DNA of 16,892 nucleotides from SG8-40 sp035528435 (GTDB lineage Bacteria > Pseudomonadota > Gammaproteobacteria > Burkholderiales > Eutrophovitaceae): NCBI GenBank assembly GCA_035528435.1, contig DATKYN010000251.1, positions 1 through 16,892 on the forward strand, written 5' to 3'. The first letter of the stretch is position 1. Each line of letters starts with the position of its first letter. Made by a program: the position numbers and the translations under genes. Below the pieces are notes generated by a model that was not told the DNA's origin, ran no database searches, and saw only the letters and a list, made by a program, of their open reading frames with translations. Of the stretch, positions 7,418-13,870 are shown in pieces.

Positions 7418-8314
7418 ATGCCGCTGGAATTCAAAGGTGTTTTCCCCGCGCCACCCACGCCGGTGACGGCTGATGGCCAGATCAACGAGAAGGCTTTGCG
7501 GGCGCTACTCGAAGACAACATGCAGCACGGATGCGGCGGCTTCTGGATGGCCGGTAGCACGGGTGAGGGACCCATCCTGACCGAGGTGCAGCGAGACGCC
7601 GTTGCGGAAATTTCTGCCGATGTGTGCGGTGAGAGAGCGCTGGTCATCATGCACGTTGGATCGATGAGCACGGCAAGCGCCACGCGCGCCGCCAGGACTG
7701 CACGCGAGGCCGGATGTGCCGCCGTCTGTTGCTTGCCGCCGTTGTTCTTCATGAGCAACGAGCGCTCCGTTATCGACTATTACAAGACGGTGGCGGATGC
7801 AGCTGGAGACCTTCCGTTCTTCGTCTACAACCTGCCGCAACTGACCCAGGTGGAAACGGTTCCTGCATTGATGGAAAAGCTCTTGCGCGAAATACCGACC
7901 CTGAAGGGTTTGAAGCACTCGGCGTATAACTTCTCGCACATTCGCATATTCGCCGACATGGGATTGACCTGTTTTTCGGGTAACGGTGCGTTTCCGTTAC
8001 CGTCTCTCGATATGGGCGCAGTCGGCACGATCGACGCGCCGCTGGCGATTGCGCCCTGGCATTATGTCGCCCTTCATCGGGCATGGGCTTCGGGCGATGC
8101 GGTGCGCGCGCGTGCGCTACAGGACGAGACGCGCAAGTTTGTCGATCTGGTATGGATGTACAACGCCCACGCGGATGTGTGCAAGACTGTCTTGTCGGAG
8201 CGCCTCGGAATCGATTGCGGCCGTTCCATTCCGCCGGTCATCCGGTTAAGTGACGCCGAGCGAAGCGAAGTGTTACGTGTCGCCAACGCACTGGGCGTCA
8301 CCCGCCAGCCCTGA
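7418..8314 (+). CDS. DHDPS/N-acetylneuraminate lyase family (DapA/NanA-type) aldolase
   Basis: The 298-residue TIM-barrel class I aldolase acts on pyruvate or similar 2-oxo acids through a Schiff base. I use the ATG at 7418 because it gives the usual family length of about 295 and begins with the conserved strand FKGVFPAPPTPVT. The ribosome site there is weak (ACGGAAA). Catalytic elements are intact: GSTGEG (46-51) binds the substrate carboxylate, Tyr137 is in VYNLP, and the Schiff-base Lys166 is in KGLKHS. GSTGE is more like N-acetylneuraminate lyase than the GTTGE of true dihydrodipicolinate synthase. Without a lysine-pathway neighbour I would not call it dapA. Candidate activities include 2-keto-3-deoxy sugar-acid aldolase, sialate lyase and hydratase-aldolases of aromatic degradation. 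It stands alone behind its own promoter, 140 bp before the FKBP gene. Confidence 0.88.
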   Translation: MPLEFKGVFPAPPTPVTADGQINEKALRALLEDNMQHGCGGFWMAGSTGEGPILTEVQRDAVAEISADVCGERALVIMHVGSMSTASATRAARTAREAGCAAVCCLPPLFFMSNERSVIDYYKTVADAAGDLPFFVYNLPQLTQVETVPALMEKLLREIPTLKGLKHSAYNFSHIRIFADMGLTCFSGNGAFPLPSLDMGAVGTIDAPLAIAPWHYVALHRAWASGDAVRARALQDETRKFVDLVWMYNAHADVCKTVLSERLGIDCGRSIPPVIRLSDAERSEVLRVANALGVTRQP

Positions 8315-8454
8315 TAACGGCGAGCTCCAGTCGATGCCCGCGATGAATACCGTTGCCTGACGGTGGCTTCGCCTGGTTAGTCGTTGACCACTTCCGAAGG
8401 CGGGGCCGGCAACTGCGATACCATCCCCCCTTTTCCCTGACCGAAGGAACCTCC

Positions 8455-9132
8455 ATGAAAGTTGTCCTGATTGGACTATTGGCGTTACTGAGCTCGGCCT
8501 GTTCGCAGTCGGCGGTGACGGCCGCAGTCGAGCCCGAAACCGATGAACAGAAGACTCTCTACGCAATCGGCATCGCGCTCAGCCAGCAATTGCAGGTATT
8601 TGCATTGAGTGAAGAAGAACTGGAGTACATCAAGGCCGGTATTGCCGACGGCGTGATGCAGCGTCCCATGAAAGTGGAGATGGAGGTTTATGGACCGAAA
8701 ATCAAGGAGCTGGCCGACGCTCGCGTAGCTGTAGTCTCGCAACGTCAGGCCGAGGCTTCGAAGGAGATGATTGAAACGGCTGCGGCCCAACCTGGTGCGG
8801 TAACGACTGAATCCGGCGCGATCGTCGTTCCCGTTACGGAAGGCAGCGGCCCGATGCCGAAAGCGTCCGATACCGTCAAGGTTCATTATCACGGCACGCT
8901 GACTGACGGAACGGTATTCGACAGTTCGGTCGAACGCGGTACGCCGGCGACCTTCCCGCTGGCCAACGTGATCAAGTGTTGGACTGAAGGCGTTCAGAAG
9001 ATCAAGGTTGGCGGAAAATCCCGGCTCGTTTGTCCTGCAGATGTTGCTTATGGAGATCGCGGTGCGCCGCCCAATATCAAGCCGGGTGCGACGCTTTTGT
9101 TCGAAGTTGAACTACTCGAGATCGTTAACTGA
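8455..9132 (+). CDS. FKBP-type peptidyl-prolyl cis-trans isomerase, probable lipoprotein
   Basis: This 225-residue FkpA/Mip-like isomerase speeds proline cis-trans isomerisation and helps fold envelope proteins. The ATG at 8455 follows GAAGGAA. Residues 1-15 form a short signal ending SSA-Cys16. This is a permissive lipobox, with Ser at -3 instead of the usual Leu, and Ser17 would favour outer-membrane sorting. Residues 28 to about 110 form the helical N-terminal dimerisation region, beginning TDEQKTLYAIG. Residues from about 120 form the FKBP catalytic domain. All expected active-site residues are present: Tyr145, Phe155-Asp156, Val172-Ile173, Trp176, Tyr199 and Phe216, aligned with Tyr26, Phe36-Asp37, Val55-Ile56, Trp59, Tyr82 and Phe99 of FKBP12. 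A periplasmic or membrane-anchored role is inferred. No obligate partner is evident next to it. Confidence 0.93.
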   Translation: MKVVLIGLLALLSSACSQSAVTAAVEPETDEQKTLYAIGIALSQQLQVFALSEEELEYIKAGIADGVMQRPMKVEMEVYGPKIKELADARVAVVSQRQAEASKEMIETAAAQPGAVTTESGAIVVPVTEGSGPMPKASDTVKVHYHGTLTDGTVFDSSVERGTPATFPLANVIKCWTEGVQKIKVGGKSRLVCPADVAYGDRGAPPNIKPGATLLFEVELLEIVN

Positions 9133-9198
9133 GTGGACGAATGATAGTGAGGCTGCCCCCTGGCCAGCCTGTGAATTGATGCCATATTCAAGCGGTTT

Positions 9199-9223
9199 GT
9201 TGCCTGCGGCTCGCGCGGGCAAC
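9199..9223. terminator. Strong hairpin between the FKBP and NIPSNAP genes
   Basis: GTTGCCTGCG (9199-9208) pairs with CGCGGGCAAC (9214-9223) around a 5-nt loop, giving a 10-bp stem with a single G-T wobble. No T-run follows. It probably ends or protects the FKBP transcript 67 nt after the stop codon, and it lies 30 nt before the next start codon. Confidence 0.45.
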
Positions 9224-9252
9224 AACTGTATTAACGAAAGAGGAGACCAAAG

Positions 9253-9585
9253 ATGCTGATCGATGTTCGAACCTACACCTGCCGGCCCGGCACCATCAAG
9301 AAACATCTCGCTCTGTACGAGAAAATGGGCAAAGGTCCGCAGACCAAAAACCTTGGCCAGCCGATGGCCTATATGGCTTGCGAAACCGGAAACCCCAACG
9401 AGTATGTGCACATCTGGGTGTACGAGAACGCCGCTGACCGGGAGAAGCGCCGTGGTGCGATGTGGTCCGACCCGGACTGGATTGCCTACACACAGGAAAG
9501 CGCCAAGCTGGGTGCGCTGATCAGTCAGACGAACAAGCTGATGACGCCGGTCTCATTCTTTCCGGAGCCCAAACGCGTCGCCTGA
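9253..9585 (+). CDS. NIPSNAP-family protein
   Basis: The 110-residue protein is a single NIPSNAP domain, a small ferredoxin-like alpha+beta barrel related to dimeric alpha-beta barrel proteins. It begins with the signature MLIDVRTYTCRPGTIKKHLALYE and continues with HIWVYENAADREKRRGAMWSDPDW. The start is strong: GAGGAG lies about 9 nt before the ATG. It has no signal peptide, so it is probably cytoplasmic. Bacterial members are often found among catabolic genes but have no agreed biochemical role. The convergent neighbour is an acyl-CoA ligase. It is separated from FKBP by a hairpin and 120 bp, so it may have its own promoter, which I could not pinpoint. Confidence 0.88.
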   Translation: MLIDVRTYTCRPGTIKKHLALYEKMGKGPQTKNLGQPMAYMACETGNPNEYVHIWVYENAADREKRRGAMWSDPDWIAYTQESAKLGALISQTNKLMTPVSFFPEPKRVA

Positions 9586-9621
9586 ATGCGCTTGATTGGA
9601 ACGCTGCAGGTCTGGATCGAT

Positions 9622-9653
9622 ACGGGGCAGCGGGCGAAACCGCGCTGCCTCGT
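9622..9653. terminator. Bidirectional terminator-like hairpin between convergent genes
   Basis: ACGGGGCAGCG (9622-9632) and CGCTGCCTCGT (9643-9653) form an 11-bp stem with one G-T wobble and a 10-nt loop. It occupies most of the 72-bp gap between the NIPSNAP stop and the ligase stop, the expected place for a terminator shared by both strands. No T-run is present on either side. Confidence 0.55.
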
Positions 9654-9657
9654 GACC

Positions 9658-11241
9658 TCAGCCCGCCGCCCTGGCGCGTTCCTGGTCGATCAGTACCCGG
9701 CGCAGAATCTTTCCGGAAGCTGACTTCGGAATCTGCTCCACGAACTCCACCAGTCGTATTCGTTTGTGCGGCGCGACCTGACCTGAGACGAACGCCATCA
9801 CCGTATCTGCGTCCAATGTCTGGCCGGCACGTGTGACCACGTAGGCTTTTGGCAATTCTCCGGCCTCCTCGTCGGGCACCGGAATGACTGCTGCATCGGC
9901 GATGGCCGGGTGTGTCACCAGCAGCGCTTCGAGTTCTGCCGGAGCCACCTGCATGCCCTTGAACTTGATCAGTTCCTTCATTCGGTCCACCGCGAAGAAG
10001 TATCCATCCTCATCAACGTAGCCGATGTCGCCCGTGTAGTACCAGCCGTCGGCATCGATGCTTTCCGCTGTTGCCTCGGGGCGACCGAGATAGCCTTTCA
10101 TGATCTGCGGCCCGCGGATCCGGATTTCTCCGTGTTCGCCCTGGGGCAGCACTTTCCCGGTTTCAGCGTCGGCGATGACGACTTCCGTGTTTGGTACCGG
10201 CATGCCCAAAGAGCCCAGCTTGTAGCCGGGTTTCGCGGTTGGTGAAAGATGGGTCACCGGGCTGGCTTCGGTCATGCCGTAACCCTGTGCCAGTTTGCAG
10301 CCGATGCGCGCACCGGCTTCGCGTGCGAGCGCTTCACCCAATGGAGCGGCTCCCGACATGATGATGCGCAGGCTCGACAGATCGTACTTGTCGACGACCG
10401 GGTGTTTCGCCAGGCCGAGCACGATCGGTGGCACCAGCGGTGCAACAGAAATCTTGTACTTTTCGACCGCCGCCAGAAACTCTTCCATGTCGAAGCGCGA
10501 CATGGTGATAATTGTCCCGCCTTGTGCCAGCGTCAGTTGCAGCACGACCACCATGCCGTATATGTGAAAGAAGGGGAGTACGCCCAGCACCACGTCCGAT
10601 TCCTTGAAGCAATCGAAGCTTTCCATGCCTTCGCACTGGCGCATGTTCGTGACAAGGTTCCGGTGCGTCAGCATGACGCCTTTGGGAAAACCAGTGGTGC
10701 CGCTCGAGTACGGCAATACAGCGAGGTCCTCAGCCGGATTGATCCGGATATCGGGTGGATCGCCCGCGTTTTGCATCAGCGTCGACAGCGAACTGGCACC
10801 GGTAACATCATCGATCACGAAAATCTCTTCGACCCCGGAATCGCTGACCGCTTCCCTTGCCTTGTCAAGAAACGGTGCCACGGTAATCAGCAACCTGGCT
10901 CCGGAATCCTTGAGTTGCTTGGCGAGTTCGCCCGCGGTGTACAGAGGATTGGCCGTCGTGCAGATTCCCCCCAGTGAATTGACCGCGAGCAGCACGGCGG
11001 CGTACTCCGGGACATTCGGGCTGTAGATGGCAAGCACGTCGTTCTTGCCGAAACCGCGCGCCGCCAATCCGGCCGCCAACCGGCGGACCATGTCGACGAG
11101 TTGCGAATAAGTCAGGGTTCGGCCGTTTGCCGCATCGATAATGGCGGGCTTGTCGGCCAGGCGGGCTGCATGGCGCAGCACGTAGGCAGGTACGCTGACA
11201 TCAGGAATTGTAACGTCGGGGTGCGGGCTTTTATAGATCAT
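9658..11241 (-). CDS. Acyl/aryl-CoA synthetase, 4-coumarate-CoA ligase-like
   Basis: This 527-residue member of the adenylate-forming (ANL) superfamily activates a carboxylic acid to an acyl-AMP and then a CoA thioester in the cytoplasm. Every core motif is present: the P-loop SSGTTGFPKG (179-188), GYGMTEASP (320-328), GEIRIRG (371-377), YYTGD with Asp405, Arg420 in DRMKELIKFKG, and the C-terminal catalytic Lys511 in PKSASGK. Architecture and motif wording fit 4-coumarate-CoA ligase or medium/long-chain acyl-CoA ligases. The specificity pocket cannot be assigned confidently by eye. The gene stands alone on the minus strand, converging with NIPSNAP and divergent from the VOC gene. Given the surrounding catabolic families, an aromatic or branched acid is a plausible substrate (inference). 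Confidence 0.93.
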   Translation of the reverse strand: MIYKSPHPDVTIPDVSVPAYVLRHAARLADKPAIIDAANGRTLTYSQLVDMVRRLAAGLAARGFGKNDVLAIYSPNVPEYAAVLLAVNSLGGICTTANPLYTAGELAKQLKDSGARLLITVAPFLDKAREAVSDSGVEEIFVIDDVTGASSLSTLMQNAGDPPDIRINPAEDLAVLPYSSGTTGFPKGVMLTHRNLVTNMRQCEGMESFDCFKESDVVLGVLPFFHIYGMVVVLQLTLAQGGTIITMSRFDMEEFLAAVEKYKISVAPLVPPIVLGLAKHPVVDKYDLSSLRIIMSGAAPLGEALAREAGARIGCKLAQGYGMTEASPVTHLSPTAKPGYKLGSLGMPVPNTEVVIADAETGKVLPQGEHGEIRIRGPQIMKGYLGRPEATAESIDADGWYYTGDIGYVDEDGYFFAVDRMKELIKFKGMQVAPAELEALLVTHPAIADAAVIPVPDEEAGELPKAYVVTRAGQTLDADTVMAFVSGQVAPHKRIRLVEFVEQIPKSASGKILRRVLIDQERARAAG

Positions 11242-11515
11242 GACCAGTCCATCTTAGGTTGTGGTGATATGAGGCTGATTTGCGTGTGAGCGCCGGGCGC
11301 CCCGTCACTCTGGCCGCCCGCTCGTGAACCGGAGCATAGCCCGAACTCGAAGCAACTCACAATTTGATTGCGAGCCCATGGCGTGCCGTTTCACCGCAAC
11401 GTGCATGAAACGACGGAGCTTGCGACAATGCGTCAGGTCAGGGCACGCGATTTCCTGGCTTAAAGTCACCTTTACTTTACTTCGAGAGAACCATCATCAT
11501 TTCGGGAGAATCATC
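11242..11515. other. Divergent intergenic region between the ligase and VOC genes
   Basis: This gap must carry divergent promoters. On the minus strand, TTGTGA-N18-TATGCT (rightmost base 11362, leftmost 11333) is a candidate for the ligase. Near the VOC side, an imperfect direct repeat GAGAACCATCATCAT / GAGAATCATCATGAT lies at about 11486-11521. The second copy overlaps the Shine-Dalgarno site and start codon of a short upstream ORF. No other gene or RNA is recognisable. Confidence 0.4.
11333..11362 (-). promoter_or_regulatory. Candidate promoter of the CoA-ligase gene
   Basis: Read on the minus strand, TTGTGA (11362-11357), 18 nt and TATGCT (11338-11333) each match consensus in 4 of 6 positions. 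It is about 90 nt before the ligase start codon. The match is modest. Confidence 0.28.
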
Positions 11516-11584
11516 ATGATCCGATCCTGTCTGCCTTGTTGCAGTGGAATGCGGGAATTCCGGGGCCGGAGGCGGATGTCGTGA
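11516..11584 (+). CDS. Possible 22-codon leader ORF overlapping the VOC start
   Basis: A short frame begins at an ATG with a good ribosome site (GGGAG at 11504-11508, 7 nt away). It ends with a TGA at 11582-11584 that overlaps the GTG start of the VOC gene. The 22-residue product contains a cluster of three Cys (SCLPCCSG) and an Arg-rich stretch. It resembles a translationally coupled leader, but so short a frame can arise by chance and no family is recognised. Confidence 0.22.
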   Translation: MIRSCLPCCSGMREFRGRRRMS

Positions 11585-12081
11585 GTGTCCCGGTCAATGG
11601 CATTGCTCACATTGCGATAACGGTTAATCGGCCCGCATCGCTGGTTTTCTGGGAGCGGTTTTGTAATTTCCTCGAGATGGAGACGCTAATTCGGGCAGAC
11701 GACACGCGCTACTGTGTCGGCAGCCGGACCGGCATCCTTGTCAGCCTGGCGCCGCCGGGCAAGCGCGATCAGGCATTCGATCAGGATCGTTGCGGGCTGC
11801 ATCACTTCTGTTTCCGGGCCCGCAGCCGTGAAGACGTCGATGCCATATTCGCCTTCGTGGAGGGTGATCTGGCGGCCCACGTCATTCATCCGCCGGAAGC
11901 TGGTGATCATTTTGCTCCCGGTTATTACTCGATTCTCTTCGAAGACCCGGACGGCATCCGCGTTGAGGTCAATTTTGTCCCCGGAAAGGGGCATTTGGGA
12001 GAAGGTGGGCGACTGGGGCCGGATGGGCCGGGCCCGGCCAGCCGCTACGGCAACGACGGATTGACCGACGCTGAGGGTTGA
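11581..12081 (+). CDS. VOC-fold (glyoxalase/bleomycin-resistance/dioxygenase) protein
   Basis: The product has about 166 residues and a vicinal-oxygen-chelate fold, a metal-binding family that includes glyoxalase I, extradiol dioxygenases and fosfomycin/bleomycin resistance proteins. I chose the GTG at 11581 because GGAGG (11568-11572) lies 8 nt upstream. An in-frame ATG at 11536 is possible but has no such site. Two beta-alpha-beta-beta-beta modules are seen: residues 5 to about 57 and about 70-132. Candidate metal ligands follow the family pattern: His10 (IAHIAI), His75 (GLHHFCF) and Glu129 (GIRVEVNF). The last 30 residues are a Gly/Pro-rich tail unlike the family core. The true substrate cannot be inferred. 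It could act with the catabolic genes nearby, but it has no clear operon partner. The short leader ORF overlaps its start. Confidence 0.82.
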   Translation: MSVPVNGIAHIAITVNRPASLVFWERFCNFLEMETLIRADDTRYCVGSRTGILVSLAPPGKRDQAFDQDRCGLHHFCFRARSREDVDAIFAFVEGDLAAHVIHPPEAGDHFAPGYYSILFEDPDGIRVEVNFVPGKGHLGEGGRLGPDGPGPASRYGNDGLTDAEG

Positions 12082-12119
12082 TCAAGGCCAGCGATTGACC
12101 GAGGCCAGGAATTGACCAG
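12061..12119 (+). repeat. 17-bp tandem repeat spanning the end of the VOC gene
   Basis: Three full units of exactly 17 bp begin at 12061, 12078 and 12095. A fourth partial unit starts at 12112. Each starts TTGAYC. Units 2 and 3 agree in 13 of 17 positions and units 1 and 3 in 11 of 17. The first unit and part of the second are coding (VOC C-terminus and stop). The rest is intergenic. Confidence 0.6.
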
Positions 12120-12239
12120 TACTACAGATAGTGCGGCACCCGGAAAGAGCCTGCGTCAGGGCTGGCGAGCGTACTAGAATGGAGGTATGTGTTTGAAAAA
12201 AATGAAAGTCATGGGTGATTCGCCTATTCGAGGCGTCGC

Positions 12240-13181
12240 ATGAATCGACTGCCCGGCAGGCTTGAGCACGCTCGCGCGGCGATGGCGCTGGCTGTCGTGT
12301 GCGCCGTGGCGGGGCTGTGGCAGCCGCAGGCGTCAGCTGCCGAATCAGCGACCGCGCTCCATGCGAAGTATGACTCGCTGAGCGATGTTTTGCTTGCGAC
12401 CGAGTTTCGCCGTCCGATTCATCTCGATTCGCGGGTGGAAGATGGCAGCGCGAGCGGCGACGCATACGCCGTGGTCGATTATCCATTCTCCACGGCGACG
12501 GCTGCACTGGGAATGGCGCCAAACTGGTGCGATGTCCTGATACTGCACTTCAACGTCAAATTCTGTCAGGTTGGCGTCGAAGGTAATTCGCCTTTGCTGG
12601 ATGTGCGCATTGGCCGAAAGTTCGAGCAACCGCTTCGCAAGGCCTATCAGGTGAATTTTGCTTACAGCGAGATCAGCCGGACGTCGCAGTTCCTGCACGT
12701 ACGCCTCGGTTCGGAGGAAGGGCCGCTGAGTACGAGTAACTACCGTATTGTCTTGCAGGCCGTTCCGGTTTCGGATGGCCGCACTTTTATTCACTTGTCC
12801 TACGCCTACGATTTCGGCACGGCCAGCAAGCTGGCGATGAATGTGTATCTTGGCACGCTCGGGCGTAACAAGGTCGGATTCTCGGTCGAGGGTGCCGAGT
12901 CGGACGGGCAACCGCGCTACGTGCGCGGCATGCGTGGTGCTATCGAACGCAATGCCATGCGCTACTATCTGGCGATCGAAGCCTACCTCGGCGCTATGTC
13001 CGTTCCAGCCCAACAACAAATCGAAAAGCGGCTGATGGACTGGTTCGAAGCTTCGGAGCGTTATCCGCTTCAATTACGCGAAATGGAACGCGACGAGTAT
13101 CTCGAAATAAAGCGTCGGGAGATCTCGCGACAGCAGTCCGCGATGCTGACGTCACAGCCCCTGGTCACGGGGTTGCAGTAA
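12240..13181 (+). CDS. Exported protein of unknown function (313 aa)
   Basis: I do not recognise this family with confidence. The protein has a clear signal peptide: Arg-rich start, hydrophobic core at about residues 15-27, and cleavage likely after ASA at 31-33. It is therefore probably periplasmic. The mature part looks like a soluble alpha+beta domain with alternating strands (FNVKFCQVGV, YRIVLQAVPV, FIHLSYAYDF), followed by a helical segment RGAIERNAMRYYLAIEAYLGAM and a charged C-terminal helix. Cys97 and Cys109 could form a disulfide. The strand-rich middle followed by helices is reminiscent of START-like lipid-binding folds, but that is a weak impression. GAGG at 12229-12232 precedes the ATG by 7 nt. 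The GlcG-type gene follows 40 bp later, so the pair probably forms an operon. Confidence 0.75.
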   Translation: MNRLPGRLEHARAAMALAVVCAVAGLWQPQASAAESATALHAKYDSLSDVLLATEFRRPIHLDSRVEDGSASGDAYAVVDYPFSTATAALGMAPNWCDVLILHFNVKFCQVGVEGNSPLLDVRIGRKFEQPLRKAYQVNFAYSEISRTSQFLHVRLGSEEGPLSTSNYRIVLQAVPVSDGRTFIHLSYAYDFGTASKLAMNVYLGTLGRNKVGFSVEGAESDGQPRYVRGMRGAIERNAMRYYLAIEAYLGAMSVPAQQQIEKRLMDWFEASERYPLQLREMERDEYLEIKRREISRQQSAMLTSQPLVTGLQ

Positions 13182-13221
13182 CACAAATCACTACAACGCC
13201 TGTTTTATGAGAGGAGACAAT

Positions 13222-13641
13222 ATGCCGGGAGTAAGCCTGGAATCGGCAAACAAGTGTTTGCAGCACGCGATTACCAAAGCGCAGACGGAATTCAAGCGCC
13301 CTGTATGTGTTGCGATCTGCGATGCCAACGGCTTCCAGATCGCTTTTGCACGAATGGACGGTGCGCCGATCAGAAGTATCGCGATTTCGCAGCAAAAGGC
13401 GCATACGGCCACGCGCATGGGTATGTCGACGGATGCCTTCCTCGAGCGCCTGCGCGCGGACAATATCGACATCGGATATTTCTGTGATCCATTGATGACG
13501 GCATTGCCGGGCGGCAATCTCCTCAAGGACAAATCGGGCGAAGTGGTCGGCGCAGTGGGTGTGAGTGGCTTGAAGCCGGTCGAAGACCAGGTCATTACCG
13601 AGGCGGTGGCGCAACTCTACGAGTCGGGAAAACTGGCCTGA
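13222..13641 (+). CDS. GlcG/HbpS-family (haem-binding-type) protein
   Basis: The 139-residue protein is a single GlcG/HbpS (DUF336) domain. Family members include the haem-sensing HbpS of Streptomyces, GlcG of glycolate loci and cobalamin-associated PduO C-terminal domains. I use the ATG at 13222 because GAGGAG (13211-13216) lies 5 nt before it. The ATG at 13207 overlaps that ribosome site and is unlikely to be used. Family signatures are present: CVAICDANGFQIAFARMDGA, then SQQKAHTATRM, then LPGGNLLKD and VVGAVGVSG...ED. No signal peptide is visible, so it is probably cytoplasmic. The exported unknown protein upstream is a likely operon partner, and an amidase follows after 229 bp. The ligand (haem, cobalamin or other) cannot be told from the sequence. 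Confidence 0.88.
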   Translation: MPGVSLESANKCLQHAITKAQTEFKRPVCVAICDANGFQIAFARMDGAPIRSIAISQQKAHTATRMGMSTDAFLERLRADNIDIGYFCDPLMTALPGGNLLKDKSGEVVGAVGVSGLKPVEDQVITEAVAQLYESGKLA

Positions 13642-13797
13642 GCGGAGTTGCGCTGCTCCAGTCGGCGCGCCATTTCAATTGCGTTGTTATAACCTGTGCA
13701 TCATTGCGCTGTTGTCGCCGACGCAGACAGGGGCAGCGCTGTCTTTTGCCGCGTGTTGAAGCCCGCAGTTTTTTGCGCTGCCAGTCCGGATGCTGCA

Positions 13798-13816
13798 TGC
13801 CAGACGATGTCTGGCA
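13798..13816. promoter_or_regulatory. Perfect palindrome upstream of the amidase (operator candidate)
   Basis: TGCCAGAC (13798-13805), a 3-bp centre and GTCTGGCA (13809-13816) make a perfect 8-bp inverted repeat 55 bp before the amidase start. A 3-nt loop is tight for an RNA hairpin, and the shape is that of a dimeric repressor site. The regulator is not recognised. Confidence 0.4.
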
Positions 13817-13853
13817 CTTCCGGCGTTCGATGCAGTGGAAACCCGTTATGCGT

Positions 13854-13869
13854 TTTCAGGGGCCTGAAA
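13854..13869. promoter_or_regulatory. Palindrome overlapping the amidase ribosome-binding site
   Basis: TTTCAGG (13854-13860) and CCTGAAA (13863-13869) are a perfect 7-bp inverted repeat with 2 bp between them. It ends one base before the ATG at 13871 and contains the only Shine-Dalgarno-like bases (AGGGG). It could be an operator or a structure that limits translation. Confidence 0.4.
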
Positions 13870-13870
13870 G

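Noticed and set aside
10249..10977. 242-codon frame opposite the CoA-ligase gene
   Set aside because: The ligase carries all ANL motifs on the minus strand. This His/Arg-rich product is a codon-bias shadow.
13812..13835. TGGCAC in the amidase leader as a sigma-54 promoter
   Set aside because: The second element (TTGC at the right spacing) is missing, and TGGCA is already part of the palindrome.
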